From Candidatus Skiveiella danica (GTDB taxonomy: Bacteria; Pseudomonadota; Gammaproteobacteria; Burkholderiales; Burkholderiaceae_C): a DNA stretch of 64,000 bases. The stretch spans positions 558,001-622,000 of the forward strand of contig JADKHE010000013.1 of the NCBI GenBank assembly GCA_016721925.1, given 5' to 3'. Each line of letters begins with the position of its first letter. The stretch's first letter is position 1. A program made the translations under genes and the position numbers. Below are positions 54,192 to 63,774 of this stretch, in pieces. The notes under the pieces were generated by a model. The model was not told where the DNA came from and did no database searches. It saw nothing but the letters and a program-made list of their open reading frames with translations.

Positions 54192-55172
54192 CTACTGGAG
54201 CGCCTGCACCCCGGCCACGAGCCAGCCACTGCCGCCGCTCCTGGACTTGGACATGTTCCAGACTTCCCGGAACGGGCTCGGACCGGCCGAGGGCTCTTCA
54301 CGGATCATGCCGTTGAATTCCACACTGGCCAGATAGCTGTCGCCCAGATCTTCGATGCCGAGGAGCTGCGCGTCGAGCAGCACCACCTCGGTCTTGTTGA
54401 CCTGACCCGATGCATGCGTTTCACGCTCGGCCAACTGCGACTTGATCTCAGACAACATGCCGTCGGTCATCATGGACCGCAAGCGCTCGATGTCCGAGCG
54501 GTCCCAGGCATCCTGCAAGGTCACGAAATTGCGCTTGGCCGAGGTCAGGAAGCCCTCGGCATCGAAGTCAGCAGGAATGCCCCAGCTCTGGGAGCCTCCC
54601 AATGCCGAACCGATCATGCTGCCGCCGGCAGGCTTGGCCGCGTCGAACGCCGTGGCGCTGCGCTCCCATGGCCGGGCCGAAGCATCGTTGCCCACATGAT
54701 CGGGGCTGTACTGGCGGGGCAGCGTCGGCGCCGAACCTGCCCCTGCGGCTGCGCCCTCAAAGGCCAGCGGCCCGGCCGAAGAGGCGGTGGACGACTTGGA
54801 GCGCGCGCGCATGACCATGCCGATCACCATCATCACCGCCAGAGCCAGAAGCCCGAACAGCAGGATCTGCCCCAGCGCACCGCCCATCCCAAGCGAACTC
54901 GCCAGCCAGGCCAGTCCCAGACCCGCGGCCAGCCCGCCCAGCATGGCGCCCCAGGGCTTCTTCGGCGCTGCCGCAGGTGCAGCCGGCGTGGCCGGCTTGG
55001 GCGCAGCAGCCGGCGCCGCCTGGGTGGGTGCTGCCGGTGCGGCGTTGCGCTGGGTCACGTTGCTGGACTGCTGCCCGACGGACTTGCCGCCGCCGAGACG
55101 TCGCGCCGCTTCGGCGTTCAGCGAACCGAGCACCAGGAAGGCAACCAACATCAGTGAAAAGAGACGTTTCAT
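54192..55172 (-). CDS. Tim44-like domain protein, membrane-anchored
   Basis: A 326-aa protein. A signal-like segment (LFSLMLVAFLVLGSLNAEAA) is followed by an Ala/Pro-rich linker, a Gly-rich hydrophobic helix pair (LGGLAAGLGLAWLASSLG and ILLFGLLALAVMMVIGMVMRAR), a flexible linker and a C-terminal Tim44-like domain (FLTSAKRNFVTLQDAWDRSDIERLRSMMTDGM, REVWNMSKS). The role in bacteria is unknown. The ATG at 55172 has a signal peptide right after it; upstream frames run into ubiE. Such genes regularly lie between ubiE and ubiJ in Burkholderiales. Confidence 0.88.
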   Translation of the reverse strand: MKRLFSLMLVAFLVLGSLNAEAARRLGGGKSVGQQSSNVTQRNAAPAAPTQAAPAAAPKPATPAAPAAAPKKPWGAMLGGLAAGLGLAWLASSLGMGGALGQILLFGLLALAVMMVIGMVMRARSKSSTASSAGPLAFEGAAAGAGSAPTLPRQYSPDHVGNDASARPWERSATAFDAAKPAGGSMIGSALGGSQSWGIPADFDAEGFLTSAKRNFVTLQDAWDRSDIERLRSMMTDGMLSEIKSQLAERETHASGQVNKTEVVLLDAQLLGIEDLGDSYLASVEFNGMIREEPSAGPSPFREVWNMSKSRSGGSGWLVAGVQALQ

Positions 55173-55200
55173 GGTGTTTCCATTCGTGGAAATAGATTGA

Positions 55201-55932
55201 TCAGCACTTGATTCCAACATGCAAGGCCACGACCCCGCCGGTGAGGTTGTGGTAATCCACATGGCCAAAGCCAGTTTGTTTCATAAGGGCTTTCAGTTCG
55301 GCCTGGCCCGGATGCATGCGGATGGATTCGGCCAGGTAGCGGTAGCTGGCATCGTCACCGGCGACCAGCTTGCCCAGCCGGGGCAGTATCTTGAAGGAAT
55401 ACCAGTCGTAGGCCTTTTCCAACGGCTGTGCCACTTTGGAAAACTCCAGCACCAGCAGCTTGCCTCCCGGCTTGAGGACGCGGCGCATTTCGGAAAGCGC
55501 GAGGTCCTTGTGCGTCATGTTGCGCAGGCCGAACGCCACCGTGACCACGTCGAAATGGTCGCCCGGAAACGGCAGCCGTTCCGCGTCGCAGACCAGGGTC
55601 GGCAGGACGATGCCTGCATCGAGCAGACGGTCGCGGCCGGTGCGCAACATGGCCTCGTTGATATCGGTATGCACCACGCAACCGGTCTTGCCAACCTTGC
55701 CGGCAAACGCCAACGCCAGGTCGCCGGTTCCGCCGGCGATGTCAAGCACCCGTTGACCCTCTTGCACGTTGGCCACAGTGACGGTGTAGGCCTTCCACAG
55801 CCGATGCAGGCCCATCGACATGAGGTCGTTCATGACGTCATATCTGGAGGCCACGGAGTCGAACACCCCGCGCACATGCCGGGCTTTCTCGCTTTCGTCG
55901 ACCGACTTGAAACCGAAATGCGTCGTACTCAT
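55201..55932 (-). CDS. ubiE: ubiquinone/menaquinone C-methyltransferase UbiE
   Basis: A 243-aa SAM-dependent methyltransferase that adds the C2 methyl group in ubiquinone synthesis. Typical motifs are FDSVASRYDVMNDLMSMGLHRLWK, the SAM site VLDIAGGTGDLALAFA, VAFGLRNMTHKDLAL and RRVLKPGGKLLVLEFS, with RYLAESIRMHPGQ near the end. The ATG at 55932 starts MSTTHFGFKSV, the family norm. It supplies ubiquinone, the substrate of RquA. Confidence 0.96.
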   Translation of the reverse strand: MSTTHFGFKSVDESEKARHVRGVFDSVASRYDVMNDLMSMGLHRLWKAYTVTVANVQEGQRVLDIAGGTGDLALAFAGKVGKTGCVVHTDINEAMLRTGRDRLLDAGIVLPTLVCDAERLPFPGDHFDVVTVAFGLRNMTHKDLALSEMRRVLKPGGKLLVLEFSKVAQPLEKAYDWYSFKILPRLGKLVAGDDASYRYLAESIRMHPGQAELKALMKQTGFGHVDYHNLTGGVVALHVGIKC

Positions 55933-56079
55933 GGGATGAATGCTAGTGATGAGGGCCCGGCCACGGGCTTCTGATTGCACCAAAACGGTGATTTTGTTGC
56001 ATTTGTGCCGAAATTATGCCAGTTCCCAGCGTCAACTGGACTAATGCAGCTATGTTTTTTGTAGCAAACGCTGCTGGGC

Positions 56080-56493
56080 TCAGTGGCTGCCGCAGGCCGC
56101 ACCGGCCTTGCCGGCCATCGGAGCATCGCGATCCACGCCCGCCGTCTCCAGACGAGCGAGGTAGTCGGCCCAGAGCTCGTTCTGTTTCGAGCCCAGAAAA
56201 TAGAGGTAATCCCAAGAATAGATCCCGGTGTCATGCCCATCGGAAAAGGCCGGCTGGACCGCGTAATTGCCAATCGGCTCCAGACCCGTGAGCGTGACCT
56301 CGCGCTTGCCAGTCTGAAGCACTTCCTGACCCGGCCCGTGCCCCTGGACGTCGGCCGAAGGCGAATACACCCGCATCAGCTCGAACGGAATGCGAAAGCT
56401 GGCGCCGTCGGAAAAACGGACCTCCAGCACCCTGGATTGGCTGTGAACCGTCAGATCGACGGGAGTGGGGGAACCTGCCTGCAATCCTGCCAT
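56080..56493 (-). CDS. DUF971 (gamma-butyrobetaine hydroxylase N-terminal-like) protein
   Basis: A 137-aa protein made of the DUF971 domain alone: SRVLEVRFSDGASFRIPFELMRVYSPSADVQGHG, ILEPIGNYAV-like strand and GHDTGIYSWDYLYFLG. The domain is found at the N-terminus of gamma-butyrobetaine hydroxylases and alone in bacteria, where some link to Fe-S or ubiquinone metabolism has been proposed. The ATG at 56493 has AAGGA upstream; a TTG five codons earlier is less likely. It precedes ubiE by 147 bp on the same strand. Confidence 0.88.
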   Translation of the reverse strand: MAGLQAGSPTPVDLTVHSQSRVLEVRFSDGASFRIPFELMRVYSPSADVQGHGPGQEVLQTGKREVTLTGLEPIGNYAVQPAFSDGHDTGIYSWDYLYFLGSKQNELWADYLARLETAGVDRDAPMAGKAGAACGSH

Positions 56494-56538
56494 GAACACG
56501 TCCTTCAAGGAATCAATTCGGGAAAGCCCCGCGAGCCA

Positions 56539-59500
56539 TCAGACTAGCACACGCTCGATCCCGCCGGCGTTGGCCTGAGCCACGTATTCGGCAAGCCATT
56601 GCGCGCCCAGGATCTGATTGGCCATCTCGACCACGATGTAATCGGCCTCCAGCAAGCCGTTCTGCAGGTCATTGCCGTAGCGGGTCAGTCCCTGAAGGCA
56701 GCTTGGGCAGCTGGTGAGGATCTTGACGTTGTCCTTTTCACCCAGTTTGCTACTTGCGCGCAAGACGGCTTCGCCCTTGCGGATTTCTTCTTCCTTGCGG
56801 AAACGCACCTGGGTCGAAATGTCGGGGCGGGTCACACCCAGCGTGCCGGATTCGCCGCAGCAGCGCTCGTTCTTCAGCACGTTGTCGCCCGAACTGCCGG
56901 CCAGCAGCGTCTTGACCGTCTTCATCGAATCACCCAGCTTCATCGGGTTGTGACAAGGCTCGTGGTAAAGGAATGCGCCCTGCGCACCGGTAAGCTTGAT
57001 GTCTTTTTCCAGCAGGTATTCGTGGATGTCGATGATCCGGCAGCCGGGAAAGATCTTGTCGAACTCATAGCCTTGCAACTGGTCGTAGCAAGTGCCACAG
57101 CTGACGACCACGGTCTTGATGTCCAGGTAGTTCAGCGTGTTCGCCACGCGATGGAACAGCACGCGGTTGTCGGTGATGATTTTTTCGGCCTTGTCGAAGT
57201 CGCCCGAGCCGCGCTGTGGATAACCGCAGCACAGGTACCCCGGAGGCAACACCGTCTGCACGCCCGCATGCCACAGCATGGCCTGCGTCGCCAGCCCGAC
57301 CTGGCTGAAGAGCCGCTCGGATCCGCAGCCGGGGAAATAGAACACCGCCTCGGACTCCGGGCTGGTCGCTTTCGGGTTGCGGATGATCGGAACATAGTCC
57401 TTGTCCTCGATGTCCAGCAGTGCCCGCGCCGTCTTCTTGGGCAGGCCACCCGGCATCTTCTTGTTGATGAAGTGGATCACCTGCTCCTTGGCCGGCGGCT
57501 TGCCCACTGTCGACGGAGGCCTGGCCGTCTGTTTCCTCGCTGCCACACGCAGCACTTGATTGGCCAGGCGCTGGGCCCGAAACGCCACACCAGTCATGAC
57601 CGAGCGCACCATCTTGATGGTCTCCGGCCGGGTGGCGCCCAGGAAGAACATCGCCGCCGCACTGCCGGGCCTGAAGGACTTCTGGCCCATCTTGCGCAGC
57701 AGGTTGCGCATGTTCATCGAGACTTCGCCAAAGTCGATCTTGACCGGACAGGGCGACAGGCACTTGTGGCAGACGGTGCAATGGTCGGCCACATCCTCGA
57801 ACTCCTGCCAGTGTTTGATCGAAATGCCCCGGCGCGTCTGCTCCTCGTACAGAAACGCCTCGACCAGCAGCGACGTCGCCAGGATCTTGTTGCGGGGGCT
57901 GTAGAGCAGGTTGGCGCGTGGCACGTGCGTGGCACACACCGGCTTGCACTTGCCGCAGCGCAGGCAGTCCTTGACGCTGTCGGCGATCGCGCCGATGTCC
58001 GATTGCTGCATGATCAGCGACTCGTGGCCCATGAGCCCGAAGCTGGGGGTGTACGCGTGCTCCAGATCGGCCGAATACACCGGTGCGCCGGGCTGGCCGG
58101 AGACTGGTTCGCGCAGCAGCTTGCCCTTGTTGAAACGGCCTTGCGGGTCCACGCGGCGCTTGTAGTCGGTGAACGGTTGCAGCTCGGCGTCAGTCAGGAA
58201 CTCCAGCTTGGTGATGCCAATGCCGTGCTCGCCTGAGATCACGCCGTCCAGGCTGCGCGCCAGCACCATGATGCGCTTCACTGCGCCGTGTGCTGTCTGC
58301 AGCATTTCATAGTTGTCGCTGTTGACCGGGATGTTGGTATGTACATTGCCATCGCCGGCATGCATGTGCAAGGCCACCCACACCCGCCCCTTGAGCACCC
58401 TTTGATGCATCCCGGTGCACGCATCCATGATCGGCTGGAAAGCCGCGCCGGTAAAGATCGTCGCCAGCGGGTCGCGAATCTGGGTCTTCCAGCTCGCACG
58501 CAGGGTGTGGTCCTGGAGCTGAGGAAACAGCGTCGCCACATCTTGCAGCCACCCCTGCCAGAGCGCGCGAACGTCCTGTACCACCTCCAGCGCCTGCGCC
58601 ACACGGTCTTCCAGCAATTCGGCCGAGGCAATCCCGGCGGCATCGTCCTGCTGGCCCAAAGGAAGATCACCACGACTGAAAAAAGCGGCCAGTTCATCGC
58701 ACAGGGCAATCTTGTTGCGCAGGCTCAGCTCGATGTTGATGCGCTCGATGCCGTCGGTGTACTCGGCCATGCGCGGCAGCGGGATCACCACGTCCTCATT
58801 GATCTTGAAGGCGTTGGTGTGCCTGCTGATGGCGGCGGTGCGCTTGCGATCCAGCCAGAATTTCTTGCGCGCTTCGGGGCTGACGGCGATGAACCCTTCG
58901 CCTGCGCGCGAATTGGCGATACGAACCACCTCGCTGGTGGCGCGGGCCACGGCATCGGCATCATCCCCAGCAATGTCGCCGAAGAGCACCATCTTGGGCA
59001 GGCCGCCGCGCTTGCTCTTGGTGGCGTAACCGACGGCCTTCAGATAGCGATCGTCGAGATGCTCCAGCCCGGCCAGCAGCGTGCCCGTGCACTTTTGCTC
59101 CCCGAACATGAAATCCTTGATCTCGACGATGCTCGGAACGGCGTCCCTGGCATTGCCGAAAAACTCAAGGCACACGGTGCGGGTGTGCGACGGCATGCGG
59201 TGCACCACCCAGCGCGCGCTGGTGATCAGGCCGTCGCAGCCCTCTTTCTGGATGCCTGGCAGGCCGGCCAGGAATTTGTCGGTCACGTCCTTGCCCAGGC
59301 CTTCCTTGCGAAAGGTGCTGCCGGGAATATCCAGCCGCTCGGTGTTGAGTAATTTCTTGCCGCTGGCGTCAAAGGTCCTGAGTTCGAAGCTGGCCACCTC
59401 GACATCGTGGATCTTGCCCAGGTTGTGGTTCAGGCGTGTGACCTCCAGCCATTGCGCCTCGGGCGTCACCATGCGCCAGCTGGCCAGGTTGTCCAGCGCG

Positions 59501-60432
59501 GTGCCCCACAGCACGGCCTTCTTGCCGCCGGCGTTCATCGCGATGTTGCCGCCGATGCACGACGCTTCAGCGGACGTCGGATCCACGGCAAATACATAAC
59601 CGCCACGCTCGGCCGCATCGGCCACGCGCTGGGTCACGACCCCGGCTTCGGTCCAGACCGTGGCCACCGGCTGACCGAGGCCGGGCAGCGAAACCATCTC
59701 GACCTCGGTCATGGCTTCGAGCTTTTCGGTGTTGATGACCGCCGACTTCCAGGTCAGCGGGATGGCGCCCCCGGTATAGCCGGTGCCGCCGCCCCTTGGC
59801 ACGATCGTCAGGCCGAGCTCGATGCATCCCTTGACCAAGCCCGCCATTTCGGCCTCGGTATCGGGCGTGAGCACCACGAACGGGTACTCCACGCGCCAGT
59901 CGGTCGCGTCGGTCACATGGCTCACGCGCGAGAGGCCGTCAAACTTGATGTTGTCCTTTGCGGTCAGGCGGCCCAGGATGCGCTGGGCCTGCTTGCGCAG
60001 GGTGGCCACCCCCTCAAAAGCGGCATCGAAGGCGCCGACCGCCTGCGTCGCGGCCTGCAGCAGTTCGGCCACGAGGGCATCGCGCTCACGATCGACGTCC
60101 GGCGTCCGGCGCTTTTCCACCTCACCCAAGCGATGGTGCAGCGCCTCGACCAGCGCCCTGCGCCGCGTCGGGTTGTCCAGCAGGTCATCCTGCAGGTAGG
60201 GATTGCGCTGAACCACCCAGATATCACCGAGCACCTCGTACAGCATGCGGGCCGAACGCCCGGTGCGCCGTTCTTCCCTCAGGCGGTTCAGCAAGTCCCA
60301 CGCCCGGCTTCCGAGCAGGCGGATGACGATTTCCCGATCGGAGAACGAGGTGTAGTTGTAGGGAATCTCGCGCAGGCGCGGCGCTTCTTCAGCGGCGGCG
60401 GCGAGGTGGTGGAGCGGGATGGGAGCGTTCAT
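56539..60432 (-). CDS. giant FAD/Fe-S oxidoreductase (DUF3683, FAD-linked oxidase, CCG domains)
   Basis: A 1297-aa fusion. Domains in order: DUF3683 (about 1-170), PCMH-type FAD-binding domain (VPRGGGTGYTGGAIPL near 215), FAD-linked oxidase C-terminal region (HMHAGDGNVHTNIPVNSDNYEML near 700, GEHGIGITKLEFL), a 4Fe-4S region (CLRCGKCKPVCATHVPR, then CTVCHKCLSPCPVKID) and two CCG domains (PGCGSERLF and CCGYPQRGSGDF; YHEPCHNP and CCGESGTLG). This is the layout of YdiJ/glycolate-oxidase-like 2-hydroxyacid dehydrogenases that feed electrons to quinones. The substrate (D-lactate, 2-hydroxyglutarate or another 2-hydroxyacid) is uncertain. No partner gene is adjacent. Confidence 0.88.
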   Translation of the reverse strand: MNAPIPLHHLAAAAEEAPRLREIPYNYTSFSDREIVIRLLGSRAWDLLNRLREERRTGRSARMLYEVLGDIWVVQRNPYLQDDLLDNPTRRRALVEALHHRLGEVEKRRTPDVDRERDALVAELLQAATQAVGAFDAAFEGVATLRKQAQRILGRLTAKDNIKFDGLSRVSHVTDATDWRVEYPFVVLTPDTEAEMAGLVKGCIELGLTIVPRGGGTGYTGGAIPLTWKSAVINTEKLEAMTEVEMVSLPGLGQPVATVWTEAGVVTQRVADAAERGGYVFAVDPTSAEASCIGGNIAMNAGGKKAVLWGTALDNLASWRMVTPEAQWLEVTRLNHNLGKIHDVEVASFELRTFDASGKKLLNTERLDIPGSTFRKEGLGKDVTDKFLAGLPGIQKEGCDGLITSARWVVHRMPSHTRTVCLEFFGNARDAVPSIVEIKDFMFGEQKCTGTLLAGLEHLDDRYLKAVGYATKSKRGGLPKMVLFGDIAGDDADAVARATSEVVRIANSRAGEGFIAVSPEARKKFWLDRKRTAAISRHTNAFKINEDVVIPLPRMAEYTDGIERINIELSLRNKIALCDELAAFFSRGDLPLGQQDDAAGIASAELLEDRVAQALEVVQDVRALWQGWLQDVATLFPQLQDHTLRASWKTQIRDPLATIFTGAAFQPIMDACTGMHQRVLKGRVWVALHMHAGDGNVHTNIPVNSDNYEMLQTAHGAVKRIMVLARSLDGVISGEHGIGITKLEFLTDAELQPFTDYKRRVDPQGRFNKGKLLREPVSGQPGAPVYSADLEHAYTPSFGLMGHESLIMQQSDIGAIADSVKDCLRCGKCKPVCATHVPRANLLYSPRNKILATSLLVEAFLYEEQTRRGISIKHWQEFEDVADHCTVCHKCLSPCPVKIDFGEVSMNMRNLLRKMGQKSFRPGSAAAMFFLGATRPETIKMVRSVMTGVAFRAQRLANQVLRVAARKQTARPPSTVGKPPAKEQVIHFINKKMPGGLPKKTARALLDIEDKDYVPIIRNPKATSPESEAVFYFPGCGSERLFSQVGLATQAMLWHAGVQTVLPPGYLCCGYPQRGSGDFDKAEKIITDNRVLFHRVANTLNYLDIKTVVVSCGTCYDQLQGYEFDKIFPGCRIIDIHEYLLEKDIKLTGAQGAFLYHEPCHNPMKLGDSMKTVKTLLAGSSGDNVLKNERCCGESGTLGVTRPDISTQVRFRKEEEIRKGEAVLRASSKLGEKDNVKILTSCPSCLQGLTRYGNDLQNGLLEADYIVVEMANQILGAQWLAEYVAQANAGGIERVLV

Positions 60433-60644
60433 CGATTAGGGGGCAACTCACAGCCTGAACCTTGCAAAAACGTGACGCCTCGGCTGAGCCGGAATGTTAC
60501 CGCAGTGCAGCAATCACGCGCCTGGGGTGGGGAAACCCTGCGGCAGACCTCATGGAAACCCTGCTTGCCAGTCCCCGGGCACGCGGTTGTAATGAAATTG
60601 ACACGGCGATAATGCAATCTGCGCCCATATCCAGGAGATGTTCA

Positions 60645-61955
60645 ATGAATAAGATCAGTTTCACCGCCGTAGCCCTTGCGACGGCTTTGGTAATGCCCGC
60701 ACAGGCACAGACGGAAATCCAGTGGTGGCACTCGATGACAGCCGTCAATGGTGAATGGGTCAACGACCTGGCCAAGGATTTCAACGCCAGTCAGACCAAA
60801 TACAAGATCGTGCCGGTCTACAAGGGGCAATATCCGGAATCGATGACAGCAGCCGTCGCCGCTTTCCGCGCCGGCAACGCGCCGCACATCCTGCAGGTAT
60901 TCGAAGTCGGCACCGCCACCATGATGGCCAGCAAGGGCGCGATCGTCCCTGTGGCGCAGATCATGAAGGACGCAGGTTTCAAGTTTGACCCTGGCGCTTA
61001 CATTTCGGCTGTCGCCGGCTATTACACGGCGCCCAACGGCCAGATGTTGAGCTTCCCCTTCAACAGCTCGACGACCGTCTTCTACTACAACAAAGATGCG
61101 TTCAAGGCGGCCGGGCTGGACCCTGAAAAAGCCCCCAGCAGCTGGCCTGAAGTCGCGCTGGCGGCTGCAAAACTCAAGGCCAACGGTCACAAGTGCCCCC
61201 TCACGATTGGCTGGCAGGGCTGGACCCAGCTGGAAAGCTTCTCCGCCTGGCACAACGTTGAATTTGCCACCAAGAGCAACGGCCTCGCCGGCCTGGATGC
61301 ACGTATGAAGGTCAACTCCCCCCTGCACGTGCGCCATATCGACAACCTGGCCAACATGTCCAAGCACGGCTTGTTCGTCTACAAGGGTCGCAACAACCTC
61401 GCCGAGCCCACCTTTGTTTCCGGCGAGTGCGCGATGATCACCACATCCTCGGGTTTCTACGGCAACGTCAAGAAGAACGCCAAATTCGCGTTCGGCCTGG
61501 CGCCCCTGCCCTACTACCCGGATGTGCCGGGCGCGCCGCAGAACACCGTGATTGGTGGTGCCAGCCTATGGGTCATGGCGGGCAAGAAGCCTGAAGAATA
61601 CAAGGGTGTCGCGGCGTTCTTCAACTACGTCTCCAGCCCCGAAGTTCAGTCGGCCAGCCACAAGCGCACGGGCTACCTGCCCGTCACCACTGCGGCCTTT
61701 CAGCTCACCGAGAAGTCCGGCTTCTACAAGGAAAACCCGGGCACGGACGTCGCGCCGAACCAAATGATTCGCAAAGTTACTGACAAATCACGCGGCATCC
61801 GGCTGGGTAACTATGTCCAGATTCGGACCATCGAAGACGAAGAACTTGAACAGGTCTGGGGTGGCAAGAAGTCGGCCCAGGAGGCGCTGGATTCCATTGT
61901 GAAACGCGGCAACGAACTATTGGAGCGTTTCGAGAAGGACAACAAGAAAGGCTGA
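60645..61955 (+). CDS. ugpB: sn-glycerol-3-phosphate ABC transporter substrate-binding protein
   Basis: A 436-aa periplasmic binding protein. The signal peptide (FTAVALATALVMPAQAQ) is followed by IQWWHSMTAVNGEWVNDLAKDFNASQ, SMTAAVAAFRAGNAPHILQVFEVGTATMMASKGA and FSGYY-like AVAGYYTA, all typical of UgpB. AGGAG lies 8 nt before the ATG. A possible promoter lies at 60585-60613 (TTGT...GATAAT). First gene of ugpBAEC; Ugp systems take up glycerol-3-phosphate and glycerophosphodiesters, often under phosphate control, but no Pho box was recognised. Confidence 0.93.
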   Translation: MNKISFTAVALATALVMPAQAQTEIQWWHSMTAVNGEWVNDLAKDFNASQTKYKIVPVYKGQYPESMTAAVAAFRAGNAPHILQVFEVGTATMMASKGAIVPVAQIMKDAGFKFDPGAYISAVAGYYTAPNGQMLSFPFNSSTTVFYYNKDAFKAAGLDPEKAPSSWPEVALAAAKLKANGHKCPLTIGWQGWTQLESFSAWHNVEFATKSNGLAGLDARMKVNSPLHVRHIDNLANMSKHGLFVYKGRNNLAEPTFVSGECAMITTSSGFYGNVKKNAKFAFGLAPLPYYPDVPGAPQNTVIGGASLWVMAGKKPEEYKGVAAFFNYVSSPEVQSASHKRTGYLPVTTAAFQLTEKSGFYKENPGTDVAPNQMIRKVTDKSRGIRLGNYVQIRTIEDEELEQVWGGKKSAQEALDSIVKRGNELLERFEKDNKKG

Positions 61956-61970
61956 CAAGAAGCACATCTT

Positions 61971-62852
61971 GTGGAAAAACGGGTCGTCTTCCGGTCGGCG
62001 TGGCTGCCCTGGGTGCTGATGGCGCCTCAGCTGGCGGTCATTGGCGTCTTCTTCTTCTGGCCCGCGGCACAGGCCCTGCTTCAGTCCCTACAACGGGCTG
62101 ATGCCTTCGGCATGTCAGTCGATTGGGTTGGACTGGAGAACTTTCGCAACCTGTGGAAGGACGAAACCTATCTGGCTTCGTTTTACACCACGGCCATATT
62201 TTCGATCTCGGTCGCGGTGGCGGGCATCAGTATTTCGCTGATTCTGGCCGTCTTCGCTGACCGCATTGTCAAGGGCGCGCTGGCTTACAAGACACTGCTC
62301 ATATGGCCTTATGCCGTGGCGCCCGCTGTGGCTGGTGTCCTGTGGCTTTTTATGTTTGCCCCGAGTGTCGGCGTGGTGGCCTATGCCCTGGACGTCATGG
62401 GGTTCAAATGGAACCATCTGCTGAATGGCACCCACGCGATGACGCTGGTGGTCATGGCGGCGGTGTGGAAGCAGATCTCCTATAACTTCCTGTTCTTCCT
62501 GGCCGGCCTGCAAAGCATTCCGAAGTCCTTGCTGGAAGCTGCAGCCATCGACGGCGCCCGTCCGTGGCGCCGCTTCTGGACCATCGTGTTCCCGCTGCTG
62601 TCGCCCACCACATTCTTCCTGCTGGTCATCAACATCGTCTACGCCTTTTTTGACACCTTTGCCATCATTGATGCAGCCACCTCGGGCGGGCCCGGCAAGG
62701 ACACGGCCATCCTGGTCTACAAGGTGTACTACGATGGGTTCAAGGCGATGGATCAAGGCGGTTCAGCCGCACAGTCCGTCGTACTGATGGTGATCGTGGT
62801 GGCGCTGACTGTGGTGCAGTTCCGGTTCGTCGAGAAGAAAGTGAACTATTGA
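61971..62852 (+). CDS. ugpA: sn-glycerol-3-phosphate ABC transporter permease UgpA
   Basis: A 293-aa inner-membrane permease with six helices. SAWLPWVLMAPQLAVIGVFFFWPAAQAL opens the protein and the EAA loop EAAAIDGARPWRRFWTIVFPLLSPT contacts the ATPase. It starts with GTG, 15 bp after ugpB. It forms the pore with UgpE. Confidence 0.93.
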   Translation: MEKRVVFRSAWLPWVLMAPQLAVIGVFFFWPAAQALLQSLQRADAFGMSVDWVGLENFRNLWKDETYLASFYTTAIFSISVAVAGISISLILAVFADRIVKGALAYKTLLIWPYAVAPAVAGVLWLFMFAPSVGVVAYALDVMGFKWNHLLNGTHAMTLVVMAAVWKQISYNFLFFLAGLQSIPKSLLEAAAIDGARPWRRFWTIVFPLLSPTTFFLLVINIVYAFFDTFAIIDAATSGGPGKDTAILVYKVYYDGFKAMDQGGSAAQSVVLMVIVVALTVVQFRFVEKKVNY

Positions 62853-62922
62853 CCATGACCAACCTGCACCTTCGTGAATCAAAGGGACCCGGCGCGTTGG
62901 CAGTGCTTCGGGTCATCCTCCC

Positions 62923-63774
62923 ATGATCGAGCGGCGCCCCCTGCTTAACGTATTTTCCCACGTCGTGCTCATTCTGGGCGTGCTGGTGGTGGCCTTTCCC
63001 CTGTACCTGACATTCGTGGCGTCGACCCAGACGTCCGAAGCCATCGTGCAGACACCCATGCCCATGCTGCCGGGCAGCCACCTAATCGAGAACTACACCG
63101 CCGCCTGGAACGGAACGGGGGGCGGTTCCGGCGCCAAGGCACCGGTCGGACGCATGATGATGGTGAGCCTTATTTCGGCGCTCATCATTTCCATTGGCAA
63201 GATTGCGATTTCCCTGTTGTCCGCCTTCGCGATCGTCTATTTCCGGTTCCCTTTTCGCATGTTCTTCTTCTGGGCGATCTTTGTCACGCTGATGTTGCCC
63301 GTAGAAGTGCGAATCGGGCCAACCTACAAGGTCGTTTCGGATCTGGGCATGCTCAACAGCTACGCGGGCCTGACGGTTCCCCTGATTGCATCGGCCACCG
63401 CCACCTTTCTGTTCCGGCAGTTCTTTCTGACTGTGCCCGAGGAACTCGTCGAGGCGGCACGCATGGACGGCGCGGGCCCGATGCGGTTCTTCAAGGATAT
63501 CCTCGTCCCGCTGTCCAAGACCTCCATTGCGGCGCTGTTCGTGATTCAGTTCATCTACGGCTGGAACCAGTACCTGTGGCCGCTGCTGGTGACCACCAAC
63601 GAGGACATGTACCCGGTGGTCATCGGGATCAAACGGATGATCTCGGGCGGCGACTCGGACATGCAATGGAATGTCGTCATGGCCACGGCCGTCCTTGCCA
63701 TGCTGCCACCGGCGATCGTGGTCATGCTCATGCAGAAATGGTTTGTCAAGGGTCTGGTGGATACGGAAAAATAA
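62923..63774 (+). CDS. ugpE: sn-glycerol-3-phosphate ABC transporter permease UgpE
   Basis: A 283-aa inner-membrane permease with six helices: NVFSHVVLILGVLVVAFPLYLTFVAST, then the EAA loop EAARMDGAGPMRFFKDILVPLSKTS and LLVTTNEDMYPVVIGIK. Its stop overlaps the ugpC start (TAATG). The 70-bp gap after ugpA holds no other gene. Confidence 0.93.
   Translation: MIERRPLLNVFSHVVLILGVLVVAFPLYLTFVASTQTSEAIVQTPMPMLPGSHLIENYTAAWNGTGGGSGAKAPVGRMMMVSLISALIISIGKIAISLLSAFAIVYFRFPFRMFFFWAIFVTLMLPVEVRIGPTYKVVSDLGMLNSYAGLTVPLIASATATFLFRQFFLTVPEELVEAARMDGAGPMRFFKDILVPLSKTSIAALFVIQFIYGWNQYLWPLLVTTNEDMYPVVIGIKRMISGGDSDMQWNVVMATAVLAMLPPAIVVMLMQKWFVKGLVDTEK

Noticed and set aside
56044..56092. A further dispersed-repeat copy near the DUF971 gene end
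   Set aside because: Only CTGCTGGGCTC and GTAGC fit; the spacing between blocks is wrong, so it was not counted.
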